DNA of 48,270 nucleotides from an uncultured Elusimicrobiales bacterium. GTDB taxonomy: Bacteria > Elusimicrobiota > Elusimicrobia > Elusimicrobiales > Elusimicrobiaceae. Of the stretch, positions 24,817-34,134 are shown piece by piece. Location: positions 1-48,270 of the forward strand of contig CALUUY010000006.1 in assembly GCA_944324095.1 (NCBI GenBank). The letters run 5' to 3'. The first letter of the stretch is position 1, and the number at the start of each line of letters is the position of its first letter. The translations under genes were made by a program, and so were the position numbers. The notes under the pieces are model-generated. The model was not told the DNA's origin and did not search any database. It saw nothing but the letters and a program-made list of their open reading frames with translations.

Positions 24817-26988
24817 ATGAGCAAGCAGACAAGAATTTTGGATATTAAATTATTTCTTTATGGGCTAGGCCGGCATATTTATCCTAAAATATTTACGCCT
24901 AAATATTATCGTAATTATATGAAGCGCCACGCGGCCGACAAGCGTGCCTATTTGTTTTTATCCCACCGGGAAGAAAATCAGGATTTTTCATCTTTAAAAA
25001 CCGATTTAAAGGTCATAGCGTATTATTTGCCGCAGTTTCATACTTTCCCCGAGAATGATTTGTGGTGGGGTAAAGGGTTTACGGAGTGGACAAACACCCG
25101 CTCCGCCCGGCCGCGTGTAGCCGGGCATTATCAGCCGCGGGAGCCGCATGCGGATATAGGGTATTATTGCTTGGAGGACGTTTCCGTTATGGCTAAGCAG
25201 GCCCGGTTGGCCAAGCAGCACGGCATTTATGGGTTTTGTATGTATTATTATTGGTTTTCGGGCAAGAAGTTGATGCAAAAGCCTTTGGATAATTTGCTAA
25301 AACACCCGGAGGTGGATTTTCCGTTTTGTTTATGCTGGGCCAATGAAAATTGGTCTCGCCGGTGGGACGGCAGTGAAAATCTAGTCTTAATTGCCCAAAA
25401 GTATCGCCCGGAAGACGCCTTGTTATTTATTAAAGACATTGCTCCTTATTTGCGTGATAAGCGCTATATCCGCTCCAACTCAAAGCCCATTTTGATTGTG
25501 TATAAAATACAGGAACTGCCTAATCCAAAAGAAGTTTTTAACATTTGGAGAACTTGGTGCCGAGAGAACGGCATTGGAGAAATAGAAATTTGGGCGGTGC
25601 GTTCCAATTTAAAAAGGCTGTCTCAATCTTTTAGTGATTTGGTGGATAGGGAAGTGGAGTTTCCTCCTCATTTGGTAACCCCTTCGTGGTGTTTTGATCA
25701 AATCCGCAGCGGGCAAGATTACTGGAAAAATTATGAAACGCTTGTACATTGGGTGCAACATCCCGTTTCTGCCGAGCCTCTGCCGGATAAAAAGAAACCT
25801 ATCGTCCGCGCCGCTATGCTGGGGTGGGATAATACTGCCAGACACAAAACCAGCAGTGCTACTATATTTAATAACTTTTCACTTTATAATTATTATTTGT
25901 GGCTTAAATATATTATCCAGTACACTCGTAAGCGGTTTTTAGAGCAAGATCGTTTTGTTTTTATCAATGCCTGGAATGAATGGGCCGAAGGCACCTATTT
26001 GGAGCCCGATAGAAAATATGGTTATGCAAACATCAATGTTACTTCCCGGGCCATTTTGGGCCGTCCTTTTGAGCCGGTTGTGGAAGATAATGCCGTGATA
26101 ATTGTGTGTTTGGAAAGCCTGGGGGACATTATCGCGTGCGAGCCGGTTATTCAAGCCGTGAAAGACAAGTACCCCGGGCGCCCGGTGTATTGGGCCGTAT
26201 ATGCTTTGTTGGCGGATGTGTTGCAAGGCCATCCGGGCCTGGCCGGTATTTTACCGGTTTATACGATGCCCCAATGGCAGAATTTTAAAAAGACATTGCC
26301 CCGCTCGATAAAAATAGTGGATTTACATTTTGCGCAACGCCATTACATATTTGATAAAGGCCGGCTTTCTTGTAATAGCAATAAACCCGATATTACGGAG
26401 GAGAATTATTATGCAAAAGGCAGCAGCCTTTTGGACATTTTTTCAAAAACGGCGGGGTTGGCTTCCAATAATGCGGCTCCTACGTTTTATGTGGCTCCTT
26501 TTGCTCAAAAGCCGCAACACTTGCCTGCTAAATACATTGTGGTGCATACACAGGCTTCTGTCTCTGCACGAAATTGGGATTATGACAAATGGCAGGCTCT
26601 GTTAGCCTATTTGCGCCAACAGCATCTTCCGGTGGTGGAAGTGGGCTCCACCCCGCTTTTAGCGCGCGAAGAAGGCTGTATAGATTGCACCAATTTGCCT
26701 TCTATACACGATACAGCCCTTGTGTTAAAGGGCGCGGCTGCGTTTATAGGCATAGATTCTTCTATGGCCCACCTGGCTAATGCATTGGGCGTGCCCGGGG
26801 TGGTTTTACTAGGTAAATATGGGCCTTTTAGCCGTTATATGCCCTATTCCGGGGCGTATCAAGACGGAAGCAATGCTAAAGTTTTGTATGCTGATAATGA
26901 CGGCCCGGCTAGAGACATTTCTGTCCAGTCTGTTATAACGGCGTTAAACGCCTTGTTGGCTCGTCGGCAGTATGTAAAAGAGAAATAA
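24817..26988 (+). CDS. WbsX-like glycosyltransferase fused to a GT9 (heptosyltransferase-like) domain
   Basis: 723 residues from the ATG at 24817; the frame is open back to a GTG at 24721, but that lies only 7 bases from the predicted transcript start, and neither has a clear ribosome site. The N-terminal WbsX domain (about 60-410) shows IAYYLPQFH, GKGFTEWTN, ARLAKQHGIYGFCMYYYWF, CWANENWSRRWDG and NAWNEWAEGTYLEP. The C-terminal GT9 domain (about 425-715) has LESLGDIIACEPV, HTQASVSARNWDYDKW and GIDSSMAHLANALGVPGVVLLG. WbsX proteins act in O-antigen and surface glycan synthesis; GT9 enzymes add heptose or similar sugars. The fusion suggests two successive transfers by one protein. First gene of the locus. 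Confidence 0.85.
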   Translation: MSKQTRILDIKLFLYGLGRHIYPKIFTPKYYRNYMKRHAADKRAYLFLSHREENQDFSSLKTDLKVIAYYLPQFHTFPENDLWWGKGFTEWTNTRSARPRVAGHYQPREPHADIGYYCLEDVSVMAKQARLAKQHGIYGFCMYYYWFSGKKLMQKPLDNLLKHPEVDFPFCLCWANENWSRRWDGSENLVLIAQKYRPEDALLFIKDIAPYLRDKRYIRSNSKPILIVYKIQELPNPKEVFNIWRTWCRENGIGEIEIWAVRSNLKRLSQSFSDLVDREVEFPPHLVTPSWCFDQIRSGQDYWKNYETLVHWVQHPVSAEPLPDKKKPIVRAAMLGWDNTARHKTSSATIFNNFSLYNYYLWLKYIIQYTRKRFLEQDRFVFINAWNEWAEGTYLEPDRKYGYANINVTSRAILGRPFEPVVEDNAVIIVCLESLGDIIACEPVIQAVKDKYPGRPVYWAVYALLADVLQGHPGLAGILPVYTMPQWQNFKKTLPRSIKIVDLHFAQRHYIFDKGRLSCNSNKPDITEENYYAKGSSLLDIFSKTAGLASNNAAPTFYVAPFAQKPQHLPAKYIVVHTQASVSARNWDYDKWQALLAYLRQQHLPVVEVGSTPLLAREEGCIDCTNLPSIHDTALVLKGAAAFIGIDSSMAHLANALGVPGVVLLGKYGPFSRYMPYSGAYQDGSNAKVLYADNDGPARDISVQSVITALNALLARRQYVKEK

Positions 26989-27047
26989 AAGAAACATAAT
27001 GTTTTATAATTATGTATAATAATAATTGTAGGATTGGGAAGGGTAAA

Positions 27048-27206
27048 ATGAATCCAGCTTATAGTTTGTTGTTTTTGGCGAGAGAAACAGCTAAATCCCT
27101 TATAACAATTTGTAACTATATTTTAGATCAACAGGGCCGATACGGCGCTTTTAAAAAGCGCTGGGTGTTTGGTGCCCTAAACGAATTGGTTAGACTAAAC
27201 CCTTAA
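27048..27206 (+). CDS. Small protein of unknown function
   Basis: 52 residues from an ATG at 27048, with ggaagggt 5 bases upstream. It is mixed hydrophobic and basic with one aromatic patch (GAFKKRWVFGALNELV). The stop codon lies inside the stem of a strong terminator, so the cistron has a clean 3' end. I do not recognise it. It sits between the WbsX-GT9 gene and the rhamnose operon. It might instead be a non-coding RNA; the ribosome site and the terminator placement mildly favour coding. Confidence 0.4.
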   Translation: MNPAYSLLFLARETAKSLITICNYILDQQGRYGAFKKRWVFGALNELVRLNP

Positions 27207-27242
27207 AATCTTTATAAAAAGAAAAGATTTTAAGGGTTTTTG
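27200..27242 (+). terminator. Strong terminator after the small gene
   Basis: 14-bp stem cccttaaaatcttt/aaagattttaaggg (27200-27213 with 27223-27236), 9-base loop, T5 tail. It should isolate the rhamnose genes from the WbsX-GT9 transcript. Confidence 0.85.
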
Positions 27243-27477
27243 TGTGTTTGTATTGTGCAAAAGCCAATAAGGCATAGTACAAGCCTTGCTAATAGCTTAA
27301 AGTTACAAACGCCTAGCAAATAATTGATATTGTATTAGGTTTAATTAAAGAGTAAGATATGTGTAGGGCCTAATAAAGGCCCTGTATAGTAACGTGTAGG
27401 GCATTGGGTTGGGTGCAACTGTGTAGAGAGCAGACTCTTCGACGCAAACTTACCTGGTGTAATTATAACAAACCATA
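27243..27477 (+). other. Untranslated leader region before the rhamnose operon
   Basis: No gene seen. A 7-bp stem AGGGCCT/AGGCCCT lies at about 27365-27383. The word gtgtagggc occurs at about 27361 and again at about 27395, with a degenerate third copy (gtgtagaga) near 27421. I could not place a convincing promoter, but one is expected because strong terminators lie on the left and a terminator-like hairpin on the right. Confidence 0.4.
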
Positions 27478-27516
27478 AATCCGGGTGCTGTTTATGTAAA
27501 ACAGTGCTGGATTTTT
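27478..27516 (+). promoter_or_regulatory. Terminator-like hairpin in the leader of the rfb operon (possible attenuator)
   Basis: AAATCC and CTGTTT pair with AAACAG and GGATTT across a small internal loop (27478-27494 with 27498-27513), then TTT and a G/T-rich tail. It sits 24 bases before the rfbA start codon, after the leader and before the agaggag ribosome site. A terminator between leader and first gene is the layout of attenuation or processive antitermination. No antiterminator gene is in the window. Confidence 0.5.
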
Positions 27517-27539
27517 GTGTATAGCAAAGAGGAGATTGT

Positions 27540-28424
27540 ATGAAAGGGATTATTTTGGCGGGAGGAACCGGCAGCCGTTTGTATCCGGCCACTTTTGCTG
27601 TTTCTAAACAGTTGATACCCATTTATGATAAGCCGATGGTTTATTATCCGTTGTCTGTATTGATGTTGGCTAAAATTCGTGATATTTTAATTATTTCCAC
27701 TCCAAAAGATTTGCCTTTATATAAAAATTTACTGGGCAGCGGGAAAGACTTTGGTATAAACCTTTCGTATGTGGAGCAACCTCGTCCGGAAGGGCTTGCC
27801 CAAGCCTTTATATTGGGGGCTGATTTTATTGGTAACGATTCCGTATGCTTGATTTTGGGTGACAATATTTTTTACGGACGGGACTTAAAAACCTTGGTTC
27901 AAAAGGCGGCTTCTCAGCCCTCTGGCGCAACGGTGTTTGCTTATCACGTAAAAAACCCCACCGCCTACGGCGTAGTGGAAGTGGATGAAAACCAAAAAGC
28001 CTTGTCTATTGAGGAAAAACCGCTTCATCCCAAATCCCACTGGGCTGTAACAGGGTTGTATTTTTATGACAACCGGGTAGTGGATGTAGCCAAAAATTTA
28101 AAACCTTCCGCCCGCGGCGAGTTAGAAATTACTGCCGTTAATGAATGGTATTTACAAAAAGGCGAGTTAAATGTGGAGCTGATGGGCCGCGGAATGGCTT
28201 GGTTGGACACCGGGACGCATTCGGACTTAATTAAAGCCTCTATGTTTATAGAAGCATTGGAAAGCCGGCAGGGGTTAAAAATATCCTGTCTGGAAGCCAT
28301 TGCTTATAAAAACGGTTGGGTGGATGCCGCCCAGCTTGCCCGCCGTGCCGAACTGATGAAAAATACCGAATATGGCCAATATTTAGCCAAAATCCCGGAG
28401 GATGAAAAAAATGGATTTTTTTAG
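27540..28424 (+). CDS. rfbA: Glucose-1-phosphate thymidylyltransferase
   Basis: 294 residues. The nucleotide-binding N-terminus is [11 protein letters not shown], followed by [30 protein letters not shown] and [12 protein letters not shown]. It forms dTDP-glucose from dTTP and glucose-1-phosphate, the first step of dTDP-rhamnose synthesis. agaggag precedes the ATG. It overlaps rfbC by 14 bases. All canonical active-site residues (Arg15, Lys25, Gln26 by RmlA numbering) are kept, unlike the second copy at 40836. Confidence 0.96.
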   Translation: MKGIILAGGTGSRLYPATFAVSKQLIPIYDKPMVYYPLSVLMLAKIRDILIISTPKDLPLYKNLLGSGKDFGINLSYVEQPRPEGLAQAFILGADFIGNDSVCLILGDNIFYGRDLKTLVQKAASQPSGATVFAYHVKNPTAYGVVEVDENQKALSIEEKPLHPKSHWAVTGLYFYDNRVVDVAKNLKPSARGELEITAVNEWYLQKGELNVELMGRGMAWLDTGTHSDLIKASMFIEALESRQGLKISCLEAIAYKNGWVDAAQLARRAELMKNTEYGQYLAKIPEDEKNGFF

Positions 28425-28965
28425 ACCGGATATTGAAGGATTAGCTGTTATTACCCCCAAAGTGTTTACTGACCAGCGCGGGTATTTCTACGAAACTTAC
28501 AACTCCGCCGCTTGGCAGGAAGCCTGCTCCGGCGCGGTGTTTGTACAAGATAACGAAAGTTTTTCCCGCAAGGGTACTTTGCGTGGGCTACACTTTCAAA
28601 AACCTCCTTTTGCACAGGCCAAACTGGTGCGTGTATTAGATGGAGTGGTGTGGGATGTGGCTGTAGATTTGCGTAAGAACAGCCCTACATTTGGCAAATG
28701 GTTTGGGGTGGAACTTTCGGCTGAAAATAAAAAGCAGTTTTTTATTCCGCGCGGCTTTGCCCACGGATTTTCTGTTTTGAGCGAAACAGCCCGCTTTGCT
28801 TATAAATGTGATAATTTATATAACAAGGCCTCGGAAGGAGCCATTTTATTTTCTGACCCGGATTTAAATATTGATTGGAATATAGATACTGCAGCGGCTG
28901 TTTTGTCTGATAAAGATTTAAAAAATCCTTCTTTTGCCTTCTATCGGGAGAATCCATGCTTTTAA
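28411..28965 (+). CDS. rfbC: dTDP-4-dehydrorhamnose 3,5-epimerase
   Basis: 184 residues. The start is taken at 28411 because GGAGG (28397-28401) abuts the ATG at 28402 but lies 9 bases before this one. RmlC motifs: [28 protein letters not shown] (the His of the catalytic pair), [18 protein letters not shown] and IPRGFAHGF. It epimerises C3 and C5 of dTDP-4-keto-6-deoxyglucose. The rfbA end overlaps by 14 bases and rfbD starts 10 bases before its stop, so translation is coupled. Confidence 0.95.
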   Translation: MDFFRPDIEGLAVITPKVFTDQRGYFYETYNSAAWQEACSGAVFVQDNESFSRKGTLRGLHFQKPPFAQAKLVRVLDGVVWDVAVDLRKNSPTFGKWFGVELSAENKKQFFIPRGFAHGFSVLSETARFAYKCDNLYNKASEGAILFSDPDLNIDWNIDTAAAVLSDKDLKNPSFAFYRENPCF

Positions 28966-29798
28966 TTACCGGTGCCAATGGCCAGTTAGGGCTTTGTTTA
29001 AAAGACATATTGGGCCCGCAGGGCGCTTTTTATACCGACGCGGCTGACCTGGATATTACCAACTACGCCGCTTTAGACAGTTTTGCCGCTCAACATCAAT
29101 TGGACGGTATTGTTAATTGTGCCGCTTATACCAATGTGGATAAAGCCGAAGAGGAGCCTCTCCTGGCTGAGCAGATTAATGCCTTAGGCCCTGCTAATTT
29201 GGCCAAACTGGCTGCCAAGTACAATATTCCGCTGGTGCACGTTTCTACCGATTATGTGTTTGACGGTTGCGCCCATACCCCGCTTACAGAAGCAGATAGC
29301 GTCAGACCTCTTGGTGTGTATGGCAAAACCAAACGCGCAGGTGAAGAAGCCGTTTTAAAATACGCCAAAACAGCCGTTATTTTGCGTACGGCTTGGTTGT
29401 ATAGCCCGTATGGCAAAAACTTTGTTAAAACGATGCTGAATTTGGGTAAAACCAAAGAGGAAGTCCGGGTCGTGGCGGATCAAATCGGTACGCCTACTTA
29501 TGCCCCGCATTTGGCTCAAGCCATTGTGCAAATTTTGCCTCAATTAAAAGAACCTGGGGTGCGGTTGTTTCATTTTACGGATGAAGGGGTAGCCTCTTGG
29601 TATGATTTTGCCTATTATGCCATTAGCCGTGCCGGTTTGAAGGCGCGCGTATTGCCTATTGCCACGCGGGAATATCCTACCAAAGCGGTGCGTCCGGCAT
29701 TTTCTGTGTTGGATAAGAGCTTAGTTAAAAAAACTTTTGCTATTACTATTGATCATTGGACAAAAGGAGTGGACGAATGCCTGAAGAAACTATCTTAG
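28956..29798 (+). CDS. rfbD: dTDP-4-dehydrorhamnose reductase
   Basis: 280 residues of the short-chain dehydrogenase fold. The NAD(P) site is ITGANGQLG at the N-terminus. VNCAAYTNVDKAE and the catalytic YGKTKRAGE (Tyr-x3-Lys) are present, with STDYVFDG upstream of it. It carries out the last reduction to dTDP-L-rhamnose. GGGAGA precedes the start, inside the end of rfbC. It overlaps rfbB by 22 bases. Confidence 0.95.
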   Translation: MLLITGANGQLGLCLKDILGPQGAFYTDAADLDITNYAALDSFAAQHQLDGIVNCAAYTNVDKAEEEPLLAEQINALGPANLAKLAAKYNIPLVHVSTDYVFDGCAHTPLTEADSVRPLGVYGKTKRAGEEAVLKYAKTAVILRTAWLYSPYGKNFVKTMLNLGKTKEEVRVVADQIGTPTYAPHLAQAIVQILPQLKEPGVRLFHFTDEGVASWYDFAYYAISRAGLKARVLPIATREYPTKAVRPAFSVLDKSLVKKTFAITIDHWTKGVDECLKKLS

Positions 29799-30790
29799 TA
29801 ACCGGCGGGGCCGGGTTTATCGGAGCCAATTTTGTACCGTATTTTTTGGAAGCTTTCCCGGAATACCGTGTAATTAATTTAGACAAACTGACTTATGCCG
29901 GTAATTTGGATAATTTAAAAGAATGTGAGCACAATCCTCGTTATCAATTTATTCAGGGGGATATTTGCGATGCGGATTTAGTAAACCGTATCTTTTCCAG
30001 AAATGACATCCGTGGTGTGTTCCATTTTGCGGCGGAGTCTCATGTGGATAATTCCATTACCGGGCCCCTTCCTTTTATCAAAACCAATATAGAAGGCACT
30101 TTTACGTTGTTGGAAGCTGCACGCAAACATTGGATGACTGCTCCGGGAGAAGTAAAACCCGGTTATGAAAAATGCCGCTTCCACCATATTTCTACCGATG
30201 AAGTGTACGGTACTTTGGGCGAGACAGGGTTGTTTACCGAAAACACCGCTTATGCCCCCAATTCTCCTTATTCCGCGTCCAAGGCGTCCAGTGATTTTTT
30301 GGTTCGTGCTTATTATCACACATACGGTTTAAATGTCACCACCAGCAACTGTTCCAATAACTACGGCCCTAAACAGCACGCAGAAAAGCTTATTCCCACC
30401 ATTATACGTAAAGCTTTGGCGGGGCAACCTATCCCCATTTATGGAGATGGTAAAAACGTGCGGGACTGGTTGTATGTGTTAGACCATTGCAAAGGCATTG
30501 CTTTGGTGTGGCAAAAAGGGGAAGCCGGGCAAACCTATAATATCGGCGGGCGTAATGAGCGCAATAATTTGCAGATTGTGGACCGTATTTGTGCGATTTT
30601 AGATGAGCTTCGCCCTGCAAAAGATGGCAAAAAATACAAAGAATTAGTAACTTTTGTAAAAGACCGCGCCGGGCACGACCGCCGCTACGCCATTGACGCT
30701 ACCAAAATAGAAACTCAACTGGGCTGGAAAGCCGAAGAAAATTTTGAAACAGGCATCCGTAAAACGGTGGAATGGTATTTAAAAAAATGA
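29777..30790 (+). CDS. rfbB: dTDP-glucose 4,6-dehydratase
   Basis: 337 residues from the ATG at 29777, which has AAAGGAG 7 bases upstream. The NAD site is TGGAGFIGANF. FAAESHVDNSI, STDEVYG and the catalytic YSASKASSD (Tyr-x3-Lys) identify RmlB. It makes the 4-keto-6-deoxy intermediate. The gene order A-C-D-B is complete for dTDP-L-rhamnose. Its stop overlaps the start of the next gene as ATGA, linking sugar supply directly to an RgpF-like rhamnan gene. Confidence 0.96.
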   Translation: MPEETILVTGGAGFIGANFVPYFLEAFPEYRVINLDKLTYAGNLDNLKECEHNPRYQFIQGDICDADLVNRIFSRNDIRGVFHFAAESHVDNSITGPLPFIKTNIEGTFTLLEAARKHWMTAPGEVKPGYEKCRFHHISTDEVYGTLGETGLFTENTAYAPNSPYSASKASSDFLVRAYYHTYGLNVTTSNCSNNYGPKQHAEKLIPTIIRKALAGQPIPIYGDGKNVRDWLYVLDHCKGIALVWQKGEAGQTYNIGGRNERNNLQIVDRICAILDELRPAKDGKKYKELVTFVKDRAGHDRRYAIDATKIETQLGWKAEENFETGIRKTVEWYLKK

Positions 30791-31653
30791 AGCCGATAGC
30801 GGTGCACTTGCATTTGCATTATATGTCTATGTGGCCCAAGATAAAGGAGTATTTACAAAACTTGGGCCAGCACCCCTATCATCTATATGTTACCTTAACG
30901 GAAGATAACCCGGCTATTGTTAAAGAAATCAAAACTTTTTGCCCGCAAGCTACCGTCTGGTTTGTGGAAAACCGGGGGTATGATTTGGGCCCATTTGTAG
31001 ATTTTGTAAACAAAGTGGATTTGTCTTCTTATGATTTAGTGTTAAAAATACACACTAAAAATCCATTTCGGGGGGCGATAACCTGGCTTAACGGGTATGG
31101 GGTAAGCCGAAAATGGTGGGTAAAACTTTTATTTAGCTCTTTATTGGAAAGCCCGGAAGTGGTGGATAAAAACTTAGCGGCGTTTGTCTCTTGCCCTAAA
31201 TTGGGGATGCTTTCTTCTCGGTATGTAATTACATCAGACCCTAAGTGTTATGAATATCAAAAACAGAATATTGTTTGTTTGTTAAATAAAATAGGGTGCC
31301 CGGTACCTGATAGAATAACGTTTGTAGCAGGGACGATGTTTTTTGTGCGGGCATCTTTGTTAGAAAAAATAAAAAACAAACTATTTTTAGCTGATTTTGC
31401 TCTAACGGATCCTACTGTTAAAGATGAAACCTTGGCCCACGCTTTTGAGCGTGTTTTGGGGTGTATAGTAACGCAAGCCGGGTATGAAATAAAAGGCTTT
31501 GATAAAAACTTTTGGTTTGAGAACTTCTTTAGTAAGCAGAATTTTTTACGTTTCTTTTACAGCAATGATGTTACCAGCCACAATCATCACATTATCAAAG
31601 TGTGTAAAATTCCCGTATATTATAAAAATTTAAATAAACAAAAAAGAGGTTAA
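30787..31653 (+). CDS. RgpF-like rhamnan synthesis protein
   Basis: 288 residues starting within the ATGA overlap with rfbB. RgpF-type motifs: AVHLHLHYMSMWPKI near the start, 'VENRGYDLGPFVDFV', 'YDLVLKIHTKNP' and a late 'TFVAGTMFFVRASLL'. RgpF-family proteins help polymerise rhamnose-glucose polysaccharides and are regarded as glycosyltransferases. Being coupled to the rhamnose genes supports a rhamnosyl-transfer role. The C-terminal 50 residues are AT-rich and lead into the AT-rich stretch that follows. Confidence 0.82.
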   Translation: MKPIAVHLHLHYMSMWPKIKEYLQNLGQHPYHLYVTLTEDNPAIVKEIKTFCPQATVWFVENRGYDLGPFVDFVNKVDLSSYDLVLKIHTKNPFRGAITWLNGYGVSRKWWVKLLFSSLLESPEVVDKNLAAFVSCPKLGMLSSRYVITSDPKCYEYQKQNIVCLLNKIGCPVPDRITFVAGTMFFVRASLLEKIKNKLFLADFALTDPTVKDETLAHAFERVLGCIVTQAGYEIKGFDKNFWFENFFSKQNFLRFFYSNDVTSHNHHIIKVCKIPVYYKNLNKQKRG

Positions 31654-31656
31654 TAA

Positions 31657-34134
31657 ATGTTTAAGTATTATGTGTATAAGGGACTTCATTTTTTGCATCT
31701 TATTTCAGAAAGCAAATATGAACGGAAAGTAGCCAAATATGATTATAAACAAACAAAAAGTTATAAAACAGTGGCAGGATCTAAACTGTTTGATGCCGTT
31801 TGGTATTTAGATCAAAATCCGGATGTTCGAGACGCCGGGGTGGATCCCATTTGGCACTATATTTCACACGGATGGAAAGAAGGACGAAATCCAAGCCCTT
31901 TATTTGATGGGAATGAATATTTGGCCTTGTATAAAGATTTAAAAAAAGCTCAGATATGTCCCTTGGTACATTATGAACGATATGGTCGGGGCGAAGGCCG
32001 AGGCGGTGATGCCGTGAAAGAGGATGTTTTTTTATATGATAAGCCTTCTGTGTGGGATAACTTTATTTGTAAACGTAGGAATCAACAACCCAAAGTCAGT
32101 GTGATTGTGGCTAGTTATAATTATCAAAATTATATTAAAGAGACTTTAGATAGTTTGATTGCTCAAACTTATAAAAATTTTGAAGTGATTGTTGTGGATG
32201 ATGGGTCATCAGATCATTCGGTAGAGATCATTAAGGAATATACTCATAAATATGATTTTATTAAATTATATCAGCACCCTAATGGAGAAAATCGCGGCTT
32301 AATTGAAACCGTAAAATTGGCGTTGGATAATAGTGTTGGAGAATATATTGCTTTTTGTGAAGCTGATGATTATTGGGTTCCTGAGCATTTAGAAGAAAAA
32401 ATTAAAATTATTACTTCTTTTGCAAAAGCAAATATTATTAGTAATGATGTTTGTGTGTTTGGAAACTATAATAAGTGTATTCAAATGGAGCAAAATGTCT
32501 TGCGTAGGATTCGGTCTCGTTTTAGACATACAATTAATCACTGTTCTTATAAAGATTTTAGATCTCAGAACTGGATTCCAACCTTATCCTGCTGTATGAT
32601 AAAAAAAGAAAAATTACTTGATTGTAATTTAATAGACAATCCTCGTCCATCGGCGTTAGATTGGTGGCTTTATCGCCAACTTGTAGCTAAAGGAAATCTA
32701 ATATTTTATATTCCCCAAAAATTGACCTATTGGCGTATTCACAATAGTTATAATTCTACGCAAGTAGATGATTATAAAATGAAGCAAAGTATATTTAATG
32801 AAAAGTCTGATGAAATTTGTGGCTGGAAAAGCCAACAGGCTGAAGAAAATAAAATGCTCAAAACAATTGAAACCTCCCCTTTGTTTGATGCTTCTTGGTA
32901 TAAAAAGACTTATCACGTCAATAAAGTCAATCCAGCTGCGCATTATTTATATTACGGCTGGAAAGAGGGGTTTAATCCTTCGGAAAAATTTGATGGGAAT
33001 TTATATTTGAGCTTTTATGATGATGTAAAGGATGCCGAAATGAATCCCCTATTACATTATGAGTTGTTTGGAAAAGGAAAAAGATGGAAAATCCCTGTCA
33101 AATCGGCTAATTTAGACGTTTTGATCCTTACTACTGTTTGTAAAATAGATGGTGTGTATATTTGGCGGGTAAATTTTTTAAAGGAATTTTTTGAAAAAAA
33201 TAATTATACGGTTTCGGCAGAAACGGTTATGAATCCATCTTGCGATTTATTAGATAAATTGTATCATGCCAAATTGATAATTTTTAACCGCCCACATAGA
33301 TCGGGTTTGTGTGCAAAAATTATGAAAGAACTGACAAAATACAAGAAAAAATTTATTATCGATGTAGATGATTTGCTCCTTAGTGATTATGCTATGTATT
33401 CCGGTCGTTATAAATCCGGGAAAATTTCTTATGAAAATACAGTTAATAATATGTTGATTCAGTCACTCAGCTATTTATATTCTTCTAAAATGACAACATC
33501 AACTAAATTAATTGCTCAAGAAATGTCACGAAAGTTTGATATAAATACATTTGTTGTGCCTAATCGAATTTCTACTGAATATCTGAAACGAAAAACTAAA
33601 GATACGACAAAAGGATTGAAATTGTTATATACTTCAGGTTCAGAAACTCACGGGTATGATGCTTCTACTGTATATATAGACTTGTTGAATTTTATGCTCA
33701 AATATGAAGATGTAACTCTTTCTTTTTTGGGGGCAAGTACTTTCCAAAATGGATTTTCCCGATTTAAAGATCGCGTATGTGTGATTAAATATGAAGGGTT
33801 TGGGCAAATGTTGGATGTTTATTCTAAGCATGACTTGTTGCTAGTTCCTTTAGATAAAAATCCGTTCAATAACGCAAAAAGCAATATCAAATATATTGAG
33901 GCGGGTTCCGTCGGAACCCCAGTATTAGCTAAAACTTGTGATGAATTTAAGGCGGTTATACAAGATGGTGTTAATGGATATTTATATGAAAATAATTTTT
34001 ATGAGAAATTAGAATATATATATGAACATAGGGACGAATTGTATCAGGTTGGGCAGAACGCTTATATCGATGTTGTAAAACATCATTCTACAGATCAAAA
34101 TTTAAATGCAGCTATAAAGGATTTCTTATGCTAA
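31657..34134 (+). CDS. Multidomain glycosyltransferase (GT2 plus GT4-like) with FD-x-YL...HY...GxxEGR repeats
   Basis: 825 residues. A repeat block at about 44-115 (FDAVWYLDQNPDV, HYISHGWKEGRNPSPLFD, LVHYERYGRGEGR) precedes a GT2 domain at about 145-330 (VSVIVASYNYQNYI, VVDDGSSD, CEADDYW, LDWWLYRQLV). A second copy of the repeat at about 408-480 (FDASWYKK, HYLYYGWKEGFNPSEKFD) precedes a GT-B/GT4-like domain at about 485-825 (FIIDVDDLLLSDYA, VPNRIS, 'YIEAGSVGTPVLA', NGYLYEN). So each catalytic half is led by one repeat block. The base composition is much more AT-rich than the rfb genes, suggesting separate acquisition. It overlaps the next gene by 7 bases. Confidence 0.83.
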   Translation: MFKYYVYKGLHFLHLISESKYERKVAKYDYKQTKSYKTVAGSKLFDAVWYLDQNPDVRDAGVDPIWHYISHGWKEGRNPSPLFDGNEYLALYKDLKKAQICPLVHYERYGRGEGRGGDAVKEDVFLYDKPSVWDNFICKRRNQQPKVSVIVASYNYQNYIKETLDSLIAQTYKNFEVIVVDDGSSDHSVEIIKEYTHKYDFIKLYQHPNGENRGLIETVKLALDNSVGEYIAFCEADDYWVPEHLEEKIKIITSFAKANIISNDVCVFGNYNKCIQMEQNVLRRIRSRFRHTINHCSYKDFRSQNWIPTLSCCMIKKEKLLDCNLIDNPRPSALDWWLYRQLVAKGNLIFYIPQKLTYWRIHNSYNSTQVDDYKMKQSIFNEKSDEICGWKSQQAEENKMLKTIETSPLFDASWYKKTYHVNKVNPAAHYLYYGWKEGFNPSEKFDGNLYLSFYDDVKDAEMNPLLHYELFGKGKRWKIPVKSANLDVLILTTVCKIDGVYIWRVNFLKEFFEKNNYTVSAETVMNPSCDLLDKLYHAKLIIFNRPHRSGLCAKIMKELTKYKKKFIIDVDDLLLSDYAMYSGRYKSGKISYENTVNNMLIQSLSYLYSSKMTTSTKLIAQEMSRKFDINTFVVPNRISTEYLKRKTKDTTKGLKLLYTSGSETHGYDASTVYIDLLNFMLKYEDVTLSFLGASTFQNGFSRFKDRVCVIKYEGFGQMLDVYSKHDLLLVPLDKNPFNNAKSNIKYIEAGSVGTPVLAKTCDEFKAVIQDGVNGYLYENNFYEKLEYIYEHRDELYQVGQNAYIDVVKHHSTDQNLNAAIKDFLC

